DNA of 64,000 bases from UBA9926 sp023261215 (GTDB taxonomy: Bacteria; Pseudomonadota; Gammaproteobacteria; Pseudomonadales; Azotimanducaceae). Shown one piece after another: positions 34,017 to 44,900 of this stretch. Position 1 is the stretch's first letter. Each line of letters opens with the position of its first letter. The stretch is taken from contig JAYPYV010000010.1 in the NCBI GenBank assembly GCA_038136035.1, positions 1 through 64,000 of the forward strand. Reading direction: 5' to 3'. The notes below the pieces were generated by a model. The model saw only the letters and a list, made by a program, of their open reading frames with translations. It did not search any database and was not told the DNA's origin. A program made the position numbers and the translations under genes.

Positions 34017-34018
34017 CG

Positions 34019-34474
34019 TTGTCACCATCCTTGCTGATCCGCGAGATGCGCCATATCGACTTACCTTATGTGATGGGCAATGAGAACGCGGCCTACGACT
34101 ACCCTTGGACATTAAATATCATGCGAGGCAGTTTGAACGGCGCTGATGCATGTGAGGTGTTGGAGTTGGAGGGGCGCATCATCGGGCACTGCGTTGTGAA
34201 AATGATTTTGGACGAAGCCCATTTATTGAATCTTTGTGTGCACCCGGCCCAGCAGGGCCAAGGGCTGGGACGTCTAGCGCTAGACGCCGCTCTAAAAAAG
34301 GCCAGCCAGCGGTCGGCGACGGTGATGTTTTTGGAAGTGCGGGATTCTAACCAATCCGCAAGAGCACTCTACGATTCGGTAGGGTTCAATGAGATCGGTG
34401 TTCGAAGGGGTTATTACCCAGCTCCGAGCGGTCGCGAGGATGCTGTGGTGATGGCGAAGCATCTGAAAATATGA
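34019..34474 (+). CDS. rimI: Ribosomal-protein-alanine N-acetyltransferase RimI
   Basis: A GNAT-fold acetyltransferase. Strand pair GRIIGHCVVKMILDEAHLLN, acetyl-CoA loop VHPAQQGQGLGRLAL near 75-85, then FLEVRDSNQSARALYDSVGF and RRGYYP; the ending GREDAVVMAKHL is characteristic of RimI, which acetylates the N-terminus of ribosomal protein S18. Starting at the TTG at 34019, three bases after the holD-like stop and behind GGGCGGGGC, gives 151 residues, near the usual 148. The frame is also open from an ATG at 33935, but that would overlap the previous gene by 82 bases. Confidence 0.9.
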   Translation: MSPSLLIREMRHIDLPYVMGNENAAYDYPWTLNIMRGSLNGADACEVLELEGRIIGHCVVKMILDEAHLLNLCVHPAQQGQGLGRLALDAALKKASQRSATVMFLEVRDSNQSARALYDSVGFNEIGVRRGYYPAPSGREDAVVMAKHLKI

Positions 34475-34492
34475 GGTCAGAGATGAAGCCTG

Positions 34493-34498
34493 TATAAT
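34493..34498 (+). promoter_or_regulatory. Probable -10 element upstream of prfC
   Basis: Perfect TATAAT 30 bases before the chosen prfC ATG, followed by the G+C-rich discriminator GCCGGCCGC. No good -35 hexamer is found 17 bases upstream. Confidence 0.6.
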
Positions 34499-34527
34499 GC
34501 CGGCCGCTCAGTTTTGTGGAACCCATC

Positions 34528-36096
34528 ATGTCTCAATCAGAGATGGCGAGGCGGCGAACCTTCGCCATCATTTCACATCCCGACGCCGGTAAGACAACGA
34601 TTACGGAGAAGCTGCTCCTTTGGGGTAAGGCAATTCAGGTCGCTGGAACGGTGAAGGGCAAGAAATCTGATCGTTATGCGACGAGTGATTGGATGTCGCT
34701 GGAAAAAGAGCGCGGGATATCAGTCACCACGTCCGTCATGCAGTTCCCTTACGGGGATTGCGTGGTGAACTTGCTTGACACACCCGGGCACGAAGATTTC
34801 TCCGAAGACACCTATCGTACGCTCACCGCGGTCGATTCCGTGCTGATGGTCATTGACGGCGCTAAGGGTGTTGAAGACAGAACAATAAAGTTGATGGAAG
34901 TCTGCCGTCTTCGGGACACACCAATCTTGACCTTTATCAACAAGCTCGATCGTGAGATCAGAGATCCGATCGAAGTGTTGGATGAAATAGAACGGATTTT
35001 GAATATTGGTTGTGCGCCCATCACCTGGCCGATTGGCATGGGGGCGGAATTCAAGGGGGTTTATCACCTCTACGAGGATCGAATCTACTGCTTTGCGGGT
35101 AAAGACCAACTTGAAACCCCTGTGATCGATGGGCTGATGAGTGATGATGCTAAGGCCTATCTCGCGGCCAGCTGGCAGGATTTTGTCGATGAGGTGGAGC
35201 TCGTAAGAGGCGCCTCGCACGAATTCGATCAATCGCTCTATCTAGAGGGTCAACTCACACCGGTTTACTTTGGCTCGGCGTTGAGAAACTTTGGCGTCAT
35301 GGAAATGTTAGACGGATTCGTCGACATTTCGCCTGCCCCCCAAGCGCGATCAACCAACGAGGGCATGATCACACCTGAGGATCAGGAGTTTTCTGGGTTC
35401 GTCTTCAAAATCCAGGCCAATATGGATCCGAAACACCGAGACCGAATCGCTTTCCTGCGGGTATGTTCGGGGCGGTACGAGCAGGGCATGAAGATGCACC
35501 ACGTTCGAATCGGCAAGGACGTGAAGGTGTCAGATGCGGTGACGTTTTTAGCGGGCGAGCGTGCAGCAACTGGCATTGCGCATGCGGGTGACATCATTGG
35601 TTTGCATAACCATGGGACCATTCAAATCGGTGACACCTTCACCGGCGGGCGGAAGGTGCGCTATACCGGCGTGCCACACTTCGCACCGGAATTGTTTCGG
35701 AGAGTCAGACTCAAAGATCCGCTGAAAAGTAAGCAATTGAAGCAAGGGTTAACCCAGCTCTCTGAGGAGGGCGCAACGCAGCTCTTCATGCCGCTGACGT
35801 CGAATGATTTGATTCTCGGTGCGGTGGGCGTATTGCAGTTCGACGTGGTGGTTTATCGCTTACTTGATGAGTACAAAGTGGATTGCGCGTATGAGCCTAT
35901 TTCAGTTGCAACCGCGCGTTGGATCGAATGCAGTGACACAAAGATTCTGGGTGAATTTAAGCGGAAAGCCGACGCGAACCTGGCACTCGATGGCGGCGGT
36001 CATTTAACCTATCTTGCGCCCTCGAGAGTGAACCTCTCGCTGATGGAAGAGCGATGGCCCGATATTGAGTTCCGTGCGACGCGAGAAATTACCTAG
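34528..36096 (+). CDS. prfC: Peptide chain release factor 3
   Basis: A 522-residue translational GTPase that recycles RF1/RF2 after termination. G1 motif SHPDAGKTT near residue 18, switch region with the ERGISVTT segment, G3 DTPGHEDF, G4 NKLDRE. The segment KGKKSDRYATSDWMSLEKER and the C-terminal LAPSRVNLSLMEERWPDIEF match RF3 rather than EF-G. I use the ATG at 34528; an in-frame GTG lies 12 bases upstream. Its TAG shares three bases with the convergent fabY stop (CTAG, 36093-36096). Confidence 0.97.
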   Translation: MSQSEMARRRTFAIISHPDAGKTTITEKLLLWGKAIQVAGTVKGKKSDRYATSDWMSLEKERGISVTTSVMQFPYGDCVVNLLDTPGHEDFSEDTYRTLTAVDSVLMVIDGAKGVEDRTIKLMEVCRLRDTPILTFINKLDREIRDPIEVLDEIERILNIGCAPITWPIGMGAEFKGVYHLYEDRIYCFAGKDQLETPVIDGLMSDDAKAYLAASWQDFVDEVELVRGASHEFDQSLYLEGQLTPVYFGSALRNFGVMEMLDGFVDISPAPQARSTNEGMITPEDQEFSGFVFKIQANMDPKHRDRIAFLRVCSGRYEQGMKMHHVRIGKDVKVSDAVTFLAGERAATGIAHAGDIIGLHNHGTIQIGDTFTGGRKVRYTGVPHFAPELFRRVRLKDPLKSKQLKQGLTQLSEEGATQLFMPLTSNDLILGAVGVLQFDVVVYRLLDEYKVDCAYEPISVATARWIECSDTKILGEFKRKADANLALDGGGHLTYLAPSRVNLSLMEERWPDIEFRATREIT

Positions 36097-37931
36097 AGCA
36101 TGTCCTCGAACGGCGTCTTGATCGCGAGGTTAATGGGCTGATCCAGCCCCGGGATGCTTATTTCGTTCTCGCTGATCGTCAGCGCGGGGCCCTCGATGAC
36201 GCCTTCGCCAAATCGATAGATCAGCTCGGTCTTACCTTCGATACAGTCTTCATCGTACTGCCTTGTGTGCTCCGCGACCGCCTCATGGGCCTTGGCATGG
36301 GCCACCAACGCCGCTTTGCCATGGCGTTTTTCGAGCATCGCTCGAGTCACAGCGGGGGAAAGCAAGGCAGCCGTTGCATTATTGCCGCCGAATCCTTTGG
36401 AATTGATCAGGGCTGCCTGCATGCGATCTGGCGCATCGACGTAATGTGACAGTAAGAAATTGAGGTGATCTTGATGGACGTCGTCGGCGATGCGTTCCGA
36501 GGTCACAATGCCGGGAATAATCCCGTCCTGCCACACACCCAGCGAGGCAATGATTTGATCGCCAGAGGCGCAAGCGAGGGAATGCCCTAGGTAGGCTTTG
36601 ATGGCCGCAACCGGCCAATGGTCAATGCCAAAGGCACTGGCCATGGCGTCGAAAATGTGCGACTCCGTGACGCGATTTTGAGGGGTGCCGGTCCCGTGCG
36701 CCTGCATATAGGTTCTATCTTTGAGCGCTTTCTCACCCAGGATGGCTTTTACTGCGCCCATGGCTTTGCCTACCGTCAGATAGTTGCCGATCCCTGGGCC
36801 AGGAATTGATTTCTTGTACCCGTCTGCGTTCACGAAAACATCCGCAACGCCACTGTAGATATGGGCGCCGAGTTCGAGCGCCAGCTCATCATCGAACAGA
36901 ATCACGAATTGGGATGCTTCAGCCAGCGTGAAGCCGCAGTTTTCGGCGAAAGGTCGGCAGGCACGTCGATGATCGAGTGTGGTACCGCCATCGAGTTTCA
37001 TGAGCGCCTCATCCTCGGCCAGCGCGCCCATGGTCCGATAACCCTCAATAATTTCTGGCGTGAGTGGCGCCTCGCTGGAACCAATCACCGCGACTCGGTA
37101 ACGCCCTGATCGGATGTCATCCATGCCTTGGCGAAGGTTGTAAAGGAACGTGGCACAAGCGCCCACATTGGCGCCGGTGGCACCGACGCTACCAATGACA
37201 TAAGCGTTGACGAAGTCCGCGGTCATCTCGGCAAGACCCAGCGGGCAGTTCTTGGCGCTGACTCGCTTACCCAACAGTGCAGATTGCAGCATGCCGCCAG
37301 AGCCATTGAAGTCAAGCTGACCCATGGCGCTGCTGGCGTACACCGCGATCTGATCGCCGGGGACTCGCTGCCTGACTGTCTCCCAGGGTATGCCTAGGGA
37401 CAAGATGGCGTCAGATGCACCATAAACTGTGAGTTGAAGGCCTCGAGGATGACTCCGACTTTGGTAGAGACGCTCGGGGTTGAATCCAGTCGGCAGTTGC
37501 CCCGCAGCATTCACTTTCGAGTCTCTGAAATCCGGGAAAAAGACCTCGGTGGATGCGGTGGTCGTTACGGTAACCATGCCAGGCGCGGTCTCTTGTATCG
37601 ACCAAGATTCAGGCATCTGATCGGGCAGCTGGTTCTTCTTCAAGGTGAAAGTTAGCGGCGTTGAGCTGTCAGCCGTGAGATGCGCTTGGCGATTTGCTCG
37701 ATATTTGTCTGGATCAAAAAGCGTGTGCTCGAGTTGCCGGATGAGGGTTCTCGAGAGGGCGTCCTCTTCACTGGCTTCAATGCCCATCAAGGCGCCTAGG
37801 GAACGCACCGTGTTGGCCTTGGCTTGATCGTCTAGCGCGTCGAATACCATCCGACGGTAGCCGTGATGACCAGAGCTTCGACCCGCAGGGTTGATTCCCC
37901 CAAAACCGACAACGACAGGGAAGCGCGTCAC
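36093..37931 (-). CDS. fabY: FabY-type beta-ketoacyl-ACP synthase (initiating condensing enzyme)
   Basis: A 612-residue ketosynthase, much longer than FabB/FabF/FabH and close in length to Pseudomonas FabY, whose start (VIVGFGGxNAAGRSS) resembles VVVGFGGINPAGRSS here. Active-site Cys lies in GACATFLYN; the two His in QAHGTGTPQNR and KAYLGHSLACASG. FabY condenses acetyl-CoA with malonyl-ACP to start fatty-acid synthesis, replacing FabH. The start is GTG, with no good ribosome site; no alternative start is close. It follows the thiolase gene by 64 bases and overlaps the prfC stop at its own 3' end. Confidence 0.92.
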   Translation of the reverse strand: MTRFPVVVGFGGINPAGRSSGHHGYRRMVFDALDDQAKANTVRSLGALMGIEASEEDALSRTLIRQLEHTLFDPDKYRANRQAHLTADSSTPLTFTLKKNQLPDQMPESWSIQETAPGMVTVTTTASTEVFFPDFRDSKVNAAGQLPTGFNPERLYQSRSHPRGLQLTVYGASDAILSLGIPWETVRQRVPGDQIAVYASSAMGQLDFNGSGGMLQSALLGKRVSAKNCPLGLAEMTADFVNAYVIGSVGATGANVGACATFLYNLRQGMDDIRSGRYRVAVIGSSEAPLTPEIIEGYRTMGALAEDEALMKLDGGTTLDHRRACRPFAENCGFTLAEASQFVILFDDELALELGAHIYSGVADVFVNADGYKKSIPGPGIGNYLTVGKAMGAVKAILGEKALKDRTYMQAHGTGTPQNRVTESHIFDAMASAFGIDHWPVAAIKAYLGHSLACASGDQIIASLGVWQDGIIPGIVTSERIADDVHQDHLNFLLSHYVDAPDRMQAALINSKGFGGNNATAALLSPAVTRAMLEKRHGKAALVAHAKAHEAVAEHTRQYDEDCIEGKTELIYRFGEGVIEGPALTISENEISIPGLDQPINLAIKTPFEDML

Positions 37932-37995
37932 GGGATCAGCACGCTCTGATGGGGATCGAACACATTGCTGTAATAGGCAGCCATAGGCATGGGAC

Positions 37996-39174
37996 TCACA
38001 CCAGTTCTACCGCCACGGCTGTCGCTTCACCACCGCCGATACACAGCGAGGCGATGCCACGCTTCAATCCTTTCAGCTTTAATGCGTGAACCAGCGACAC
38101 AATGATTCGAGAGCCTGTGGATCCAATCGGGTGGCCCTGGGCGCACGCGCCGCCGTGAATGTTGACGCGATCAGGATCCAGGCCAACCTCTTTAATAGCA
38201 AGCATCGTGACCATGGCAAAGGCTTCATTGATCTCGAAGAGGTCGACATCGTCTGCCTGCCATTCAAGACGGTGCATCAGGTTTTTGATGGCATCAATCG
38301 GTGCGAGCGTGAATTCCGAAGGGTGTCGCGAGTGAGTCGTATGACCGAGAATTTTTGCGATAGGCTTCAGACCTTTGTCGTTGACGGCCTGTTCACTCGC
38401 CAGCACGAGCGCGGAGGCACCGTCCGAAATAGAGCTGGAATTCGCCGCAGTGACAGTGCCATCTGGCTTAAATGCCGGCCTCAGCTGAGGAATCTTCTCG
38501 AGATTTGCGTTACCTGGTTGCTCATCGGTATCGATCGTGATCTCACCCTGACGCATTTTCACCGTTACTGGGGCTATTTCGGCCCGTAAGGCGCCAGAGG
38601 CAATCGCCGCATTCGCTTTGGTTAAAGAGCCAATGGCATAGTCGTCCATGGCTTCACGCGTTAATTGATACTGGTCGGCCACATCCTGTGCAAATGCGCC
38701 CATCAAGCGCCCTGTTTTGGCGTCTTCCAGTCCATCGGTGAACATACAGTCCTGCAATTCGCCGTGACCCATGCGTAAGCCGCCGCGCGCTTTCGGTAGC
38801 AGATAGGGCGCATTGCTCATGCTTTCCATGCCCCCGGCCACCATGATCTCGTTGGTCCCAGCTTTGATGAGATCGTGGGCCAGCATGACGGACTTCATGC
38901 CTGAACCACACAATTTGTTAATGGTTGTCGCGCCCACGCTGTCCGGGATGCCGGCGTCTATGGCGGCTTGCCTCGCAGGACCTTGCCTCAGGCCGGAGGG
39001 TAGCACGCAGCCCATGATCACTTCGTCGACATCAGCACCGTTCACTTTGGCTTTGTCCAAGGCCGCTCGAATGGCCACTTCGCCAAGGTTGACGGCGGAC
39101 AACGAGCTGAGCTCGCCCATTAATCCACCCATCGGGGTTCGAGCCCCATTAACAATGTAAACCGGTTCAGACAT
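37996..39174 (-). CDS. Acetyl-CoA C-acyltransferase (thiolase)
   Basis: A 392-residue thiolase. Nucleophilic Cys in NKLCGSGMKS near 90, the GGMESMSNAPYLLPKARGGLR type region near 120 (seen here as GGMESMSNAP), His in GGACAQGHPIGSTGSR near 350 and second Cys in CIGGGEATA near 380. It cleaves or makes 3-ketoacyl-CoA; length and motifs fit biosynthetic-type acetoacetyl-CoA thiolases as well as degradative ones. The ATG at 39174 with ACGGGAA upstream is used; the frame is open 162 bases further but with no thiolase sequence. It is 64 bases upstream of fabY in the same direction. Confidence 0.93.
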   Translation of the reverse strand: MSEPVYIVNGARTPMGGLMGELSSLSAVNLGEVAIRAALDKAKVNGADVDEVIMGCVLPSGLRQGPARQAAIDAGIPDSVGATTINKLCGSGMKSVMLAHDLIKAGTNEIMVAGGMESMSNAPYLLPKARGGLRMGHGELQDCMFTDGLEDAKTGRLMGAFAQDVADQYQLTREAMDDYAIGSLTKANAAIASGALRAEIAPVTVKMRQGEITIDTDEQPGNANLEKIPQLRPAFKPDGTVTAANSSSISDGASALVLASEQAVNDKGLKPIAKILGHTTHSRHPSEFTLAPIDAIKNLMHRLEWQADDVDLFEINEAFAMVTMLAIKEVGLDPDRVNIHGGACAQGHPIGSTGSRIIVSLVHALKLKGLKRGIASLCIGGGEATAVAVELV

Positions 39175-39763
39175 GAAGGATTCCCGTGAAATGGTAGCGA
39201 TGGTTAGGCTCGTGAGCGCGCACGAAGGATTTGGCGAAGGATAACGGAAGCCGCGTTTGCAGGCCAGTCGTCCAAAGGCTCTAAATGCCGCAAATGATAG
39301 AAAATCAGCACCCATTCGCTTGATCTCTGTCCGCAAGGGAGCAGGGGATTCGATTTAGGCTGTGATAAACTTCAGCGCTTTCCGGGTGAGACGAGTGCCC
39401 GCTGGCTGGGGAACGGCTGGGCCCTTGCCTTAGAGCGCGAGGGGTAGGTTGAGCCGAGTCGAGAGCGGAAAGTAAACGGCCTAGACCCGAGTAGTTGGGG
39501 TTGATTCGAGAATCGATTCGGCGGCGTCGATCCCTTGGCGCGGCGCTGGAAAACCCATCGTCAATGCGGGGTGGGTTGCGCATGACGCCCGTGGTGCTTG
39601 CAGGGCACCGAGATGAGCCGTGTCAGTACTGAGATACGCCTCGAAAAGCGCGTGTGGACGAACCGCGAGAACGTCGGCAGCGAAGGGTTTAGCCGAGAGA
39701 CACCGTCCACAAACCATCGTTCCATTGAATGAATGACTCAACAAAAAGTAGGAGTAACGCAAG
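39175..39763. other. Divergent intergenic region, 589 bases
   Basis: Separates the minus-strand thiolase and the plus-strand MaoC gene. Open frames here are short, lack ribosome sites and match nothing. Promoters for both sides presumably lie here, but I see no clear -35/-10 pair, RNA gene or repeat. Confidence 0.5.
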
Positions 39764-40246
39764 ATGTCTGAAAAAGCAGCCGCGGCATTAGAGATTTTCA
39801 AGAGTATCGAAGGCAAAGAGGAAGGCGTCGGCGAATGGTTTGAAGTGACGCAAGACCGCATCAACCTGTTTGCCGACGCAACGTTGGATCATCAATTCAT
39901 TCACATCGATCCAGAAAAGTCGGCAGAACTCTCGCCCTATAAAGTGACCATTGCTCACGGGTTCTTGACCTTGTCCCTGATCGTCCATTTGGGCAAGTCA
40001 GTGCCACAATTAAAGCCCGAAGCACTTGAAGGGGTCTTTATGGGCGTGAATTACGGGATGGATAAGGTGCGGTTCCCTGGCCCTGTGCCTGTCAATTCAA
40101 GGATTCGGGCTCGGCACACATTGCTCGAGGCGGAGTTGAAAGCGCCCAACACCATTCAGATTAAAAGAGAAGTCTCCGTCGAAATTGATGGAGGATCAAA
40201 ACCGGTGTGCGTTGCAGAGTCATTGACTCGGTTGATGTACGCCTAG
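39764..40246 (+). CDS. MaoC-family (R)-specific enoyl-CoA hydratase
   Basis: A 160-residue hot-dog-fold protein. The catalytic motif FADATLDHQFIHID near 36-50 holds the Asp and His of R-hydratases, followed by TIAHGFLTLSL with the conserved Gly-Phe. It hydrates trans-2-enoyl-CoA to the (R)-3-hydroxy form, or the reverse. AGGAGTAACGCAAG precedes the ATG. It is single-gene in layout, 134 bases before fumarase. It may feed polyhydroxyalkanoate or an acyl-CoA pathway. Confidence 0.92.
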   Translation: MSEKAAAALEIFKSIEGKEEGVGEWFEVTQDRINLFADATLDHQFIHIDPEKSAELSPYKVTIAHGFLTLSLIVHLGKSVPQLKPEALEGVFMGVNYGMDKVRFPGPVPVNSRIRARHTLLEAELKAPNTIQIKREVSVEIDGGSKPVCVAESLTRLMYA

Positions 40247-40380
40247 GCTGCCATAACTCGATCCTTGCTGGCCGGGGTCTCGTAACGCCGAGTGGCTGGC
40301 AGGGCTCGATTGAATCTTTTGATCAAGACAGGTTGTAAACAGCTCAAATCACCCGACGTGCCGACAAAGGAGTTAAGGCA

Positions 40381-41910
40381 TTGACCATCACCATAAAGGA
40401 AGAGGACGTCATTCAGAGCGTCCAAGACGCGCTGCAATTTATTTCCTACTACCATCCGGTCGATTTCATCAAAGCGGTTCACTCGGCTTACGAGCGAGAG
40501 GCCTCGTCCGCTGCCAAGGATGCGATGGCGCAAATTCTCATTAATTCCAGGATGTGTGCCGAAGGCCATCGACCCATTTGTCAGGACACTGGGATCGTCA
40601 ATGTGTTTGTTTCTGTGGGGATGAATGTGCGTTTCGAAACGACACAAAGCCTCGAGGATTTGATCAACGAGGGGGTTCGACGCGCGTATCAATTGCCAGA
40701 CAATGTCCTTAGGGCATCCGTTCTGGCAGATCCTGCAGGCGCGCGCAGGAATACCCAAGACAACACGCCGGCAGTGATTCATATGGAGCTCGTACCTGGG
40801 GACGAAGTTCATGTGCAGATCGCCGCGAAAGGCGGCGGCTCTGAAGCCAAATCAAAACTGGCGATGCTGAACCCCGCAGACTCCATTGTGGATTGGGTCG
40901 TTAAAACCGTGCCGACCATGGGTGCGGGCTGGTGCCCGCCGGGAATGCTTGGGATTGGCATTGGCGGTACCGCAGAGAAAGCGATGTTGCTCGCAAAACG
41001 CTCGCTGATGGACGATATCGATATTCAGGATTTAATTGAGCGTGGTCCAAGCAATCGAGTTGAGGCGTTGCGTCTCGAAATTTTCGAGAAGGTCAATGCA
41101 CTGGGTATTGGCGCTCAGGGGCTGGGCGGATTGACCACCGTGCTAGATGTGAAAATTTTGGACTATCCAACCCACGCCGCCAATTTGCCCGTGGCGATGA
41201 TTCCAAACTGCGCAGCGACCCGTCATGTGCATTTTAAGCTTGACGGGACTGGCCCTGCTGAACTGACGCCGCCATCGCTCGACGACTGGCCGGAAATCAC
41301 ATGGGAAGCTGGTGCTGGCGCGAGAAGAGTGAATTTAGACACGGTGACAGCGGACGACATTCGCACCTGGCAGCCAGGAGAAACGCTGCTGATCAGTGGC
41401 ACGATGCTCACGGGTCGAGATGCAGCCCATAAAAAGATACGAGACTTGTTTGAGCGAGGCGAAACGCTGCCAGCGGGCGTCGACCTCAAAGGTAAGTTTA
41501 TTTACTACGTGGGTCCTGTGGATCCCGTCGGTGATGAAGTGGTTGGGCCAGCGGGGCCGACCACATCGACACGAATGGATGGTTTCACCAGCATGATGCT
41601 GGAGAAAACAGGGCTGCTCGGCATGATCGGCAAGGCTGAGCGCGGGCCCCTCGCGATTGAGGCGATCAAGGCGCATGGTGCCGTGTATCTCATGGCGGTG
41701 GGTGGTGCCGCTTACCTCGTTTCAAAGGCGATTAAGAAAGCGAGCGTATTGGCGTTTCCCGAACTGGGGATGGAAGCCATTCATGAGTTCGTGGTGGAAG
41801 ATATGCCGGTCACCGTTGCGGTGGACGCTCGAGGAGAGTCTGTGCACCAAACCGGGCCTCGGTTTTGGCAGGGGGAAATTGGTTTAATCCCTTTGTCTGA
41901 TGCTGGATAA
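40381..41910 (+). CDS. fumA: Fumarate hydratase, class I (iron-sulfur)
   Basis: A 509-residue single-chain class I fumarase converting fumarate and L-malate in the TCA cycle. The alpha domain has the three Fe-S cysteines Cys67 (ICQDTG), Cys185 (GWCPPG) and Cys277 (IPNCAATRH); the beta domain begins near 300, with GPVDPVGDEVVGPAGPTTST. The start is TTG, with AAAGGAG nine bases upstream; the N-terminus matches the Pseudomonas enzyme (ALQFISYYHPVDF). The cluster is oxygen-labile, and the cell may have a class II enzyme elsewhere. It is 74 bases upstream of the fused carboxylase gene. Confidence 0.96.
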   Translation: MTITIKEEDVIQSVQDALQFISYYHPVDFIKAVHSAYEREASSAAKDAMAQILINSRMCAEGHRPICQDTGIVNVFVSVGMNVRFETTQSLEDLINEGVRRAYQLPDNVLRASVLADPAGARRNTQDNTPAVIHMELVPGDEVHVQIAAKGGGSEAKSKLAMLNPADSIVDWVVKTVPTMGAGWCPPGMLGIGIGGTAEKAMLLAKRSLMDDIDIQDLIERGPSNRVEALRLEIFEKVNALGIGAQGLGGLTTVLDVKILDYPTHAANLPVAMIPNCAATRHVHFKLDGTGPAELTPPSLDDWPEITWEAGAGARRVNLDTVTADDIRTWQPGETLLISGTMLTGRDAAHKKIRDLFERGETLPAGVDLKGKFIYYVGPVDPVGDEVVGPAGPTTSTRMDGFTSMMLEKTGLLGMIGKAERGPLAIEAIKAHGAVYLMAVGGAAYLVSKAIKKASVLAFPELGMEAIHEFVVEDMPVTVAVDARGESVHQTGPRFWQGEIGLIPLSDAG

Positions 41911-41984
41911 TTTGCGGTTCTGGAACGATAGCGGGTATCGGCTGTCGAATTCATTCAATGCGATCACGAATATAAATGAGGTAG

Positions 41985-44900
41985 ATGCTCGGCATGTCGG
42001 ACCCAGCACATTCTGTTGATCAGCTGTACTTTAATGCTGAGCAACTTTCCCAGGACTTTTCGTTATTTCCAAGAAAAGAGCCTGCCGCGGTTATCAAAGG
42101 GTTGCTCACTGAGCGGCAAATCAATGCGCAGGTCGAGCGCTTGCAGGCGATGGAAGTCGATGAGTACATCGCCTCCAGTGTTGCGCCAACAGAGGAGTCG
42201 GGGCGTCCTGGTGCAAAAGCCATTGTTCGAGCGCTTAACGTGCCCTTGGTCAATGAAATCAGCCAGGGGCCATTCTACTCGTGTGAACTGACGTTAAATT
42301 TCTCAACTGGACCCCGAAAAATTGGCGTCATCGCACAAGACCGAGCAGCGGCGTCAGGCGTCTGGGGGCCGGAACATCACGAACTCGCCGCGCAGCGCGC
42401 CAGCAGCTACGCCATTCGATCCCTGCCCATTTTAACCCTCATGGATACACCGGGCGCGGATCCTTACGAAGAGGCCAATGCCAACAATCAGGCTCATTCG
42501 ATTTCAAGATTGATCGCTGAGCTGTGTAACGTGGATGTCCCAACCCTTGGCATCATCATCGGGCAGGGGTACTCCGGGGGCGCCATTCCACTGGCCGCCA
42601 GTAATTTGCTGCTCAGCTGTCGAACCGGTGTGTTCAATACGATTCATCCTAGATCGTTAGCGAATCTGGTGCGTCGCTACAATCTGTCTTGGCAGGAATG
42701 CGCGAAGTTTGTTGGCGTATCCTCTTACGAGCTTTATAAGCAAGGCAATATCGATGGTATTGTCGATTACGACCCTGGCGAAACGGCCACCGTCGATAAC
42801 TTTTATGCTGCGATTGTGAATGGCATCGAGTCCATCGAGAATGGTGCTCGGAATTTCGTTGCTGAGCATCCAGAGTTGCTGGATCACTATCACCGGAATA
42901 TTCGCCGTTACTTGAATCCCACACCTTATTTGTCTGCCGTCAATGCGAGTTCCACGTTAAAACTCCGTACCTCGCCAACCGAGTATCCGAATGTGTTCGG
43001 TGTTGCGTATCGATACCTCCGGTATCTGGGTTTACGCAGCCGGATTAAAGCGACAACCACGACTCAGTATGGTCGTTTAGTCGACGCAGAAATTCCGCCA
43101 GGTGAGCTGGCAGAGCGGGTGCATCGCGAGCGCCGGAGTGCTTTCCTCTCGTGGTTGCAGGATCCAGACAAGATTCTTTACGAGGATCATTTGAGCAAAG
43201 CCTGGAAAACGTTCCAGGAGCGTCGACAGCGCCTTGGCGAAGAGCAAGGCGCCATTCGCACCTTTTTGTTTGGTGAACCTAAAGAAAACTATGATCGCGC
43301 GAAGCTCGATTTGACGCTTGAAATCGGGTTGCACCTATACAATCGTTGGAAGGCAAGCGCGAAGGATAACTTGCTCGCGCTGGTCGAATATCTCCGAGAT
43401 TACGAAAACGCCTCAGCGCTTCTTTCCACCAAAGACATTCGAGACGTGAAGTCGCTTCTCCGAAGCCTATCGAATGATTTGAGCCCATTTATTCAGCGTT
43501 TGAAGTCCAAGTTCAGCTTTGAAGGGCGCAAGCTCTTCGATGCTGGCTACATCGATCAAAAGAACATCGATTTCTTGAAGTCAGAGCTGGCATCTGAACT
43601 GAACTTAATCATGGAGGCGTCACCCCTCATCGATGGTGATGCTGGCGCTGGACTGACGCTCAGTCAGGCCACGATCAATCTCATCAACGAGAGTCAATCA
43701 CAGAGCGCATTTATCAGAGCCAACCGCCGAATTCTCGAAGAGGTGTTGTTTAACCAAATTGAGCCGCATCGAGCGCTCGTGACCACCGCAGATCATCAGG
43801 ATCTGAGCGTGGTGGATATCCTATTGGACGCAGAAATTCAGCCCCAATTCATAGAAGAGTGCCAGCAATTGCTGGTGTTCTCAGAAGTCTATGACGCGCT
43901 GATTAGCGATTTGGTGGCGATTGCGCGTGAAGCGCAGTCGTCGCGAGCACTGCAAAAAGAGACGCTGAATCGCATTTTGGATGGGGCGATTGCGAAATTG
44001 GCATCCACGCCGCTCTTTGAGAATCAGAGCGCGGAGCAGATCAGTCGGCGGTTTGTTGATTGGTCCTTAAGGCTTTCAGAGCATGGGAATGGCTCGAATT
44101 TCTTGAGGCAAGTCGAAGAGTGGATGCGGGGTGTCCATAAAGATAAATCCGATACTTTGTTCGTGGTCTTGAGTCATCTGTTTGAGCGAGTGATGCCAGA
44201 GTTTCAAGGGGCGGTCGCCTCGGGTAAGTCATTTTCCGGGCGCCTAGAGCCGGCTCGAATCGGTCGACGAAAAGACTTCTGGAATCGCCTGAATATTGCT
44301 TATCGCGATTTACTCTTCAACGAGATTTTGACCCGAGAGAAGCGGGCGAAGCACACAACGATCGAGACGATCACCGCTGCCTTCATCGAAGATTTTGTCG
44401 AGATGGACGCGAGCTTGATGTCAGCCAATCCAGTCTCTTTTCCAACGTTTCGACCATCGATCGAATCTGCGCTGAAGGCTGACGTGAGACCCCATGGGCT
44501 CATAACGGGTATCGGTGAGTTTAAGGGTGCTGAAAAGCACTATCGTGCAGGGTTTGTGGTGTCGAATGTCGCCTTTCAGGCGGGCAGCATCGACAATTCC
44601 GATTGTGTTCGATTTTGCAAATTACTGGTGGAATGTGCGGTTCAGCGACTGCCGGTGATATGTTTTATCTCTTCTGGAGGGATGCAGACCAAAGAGGGCG
44701 CCGCTGCGCTCTTTACGATGGCCGTGGTCAACGATCGAATCACGCGATTCGTTCGTGATAACGATCTCCCCATCATTATGTTTGGGTACGGTGATTGTAC
44801 TGGCGGTGCTCAAGCCAGTTTCGTGACCCATCCTCTGGTACAGACTTATTACTTCTCTGGCGCGAGCATGCCCTTTGCAGGTCAGGCCGTTGTGGAGCGA

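Noticed and set aside
40243..40812. 189-codon minus-strand frame
   Set aside because: Antisense to the N-terminus of fumarase, which has a clear family match and ribosome site.
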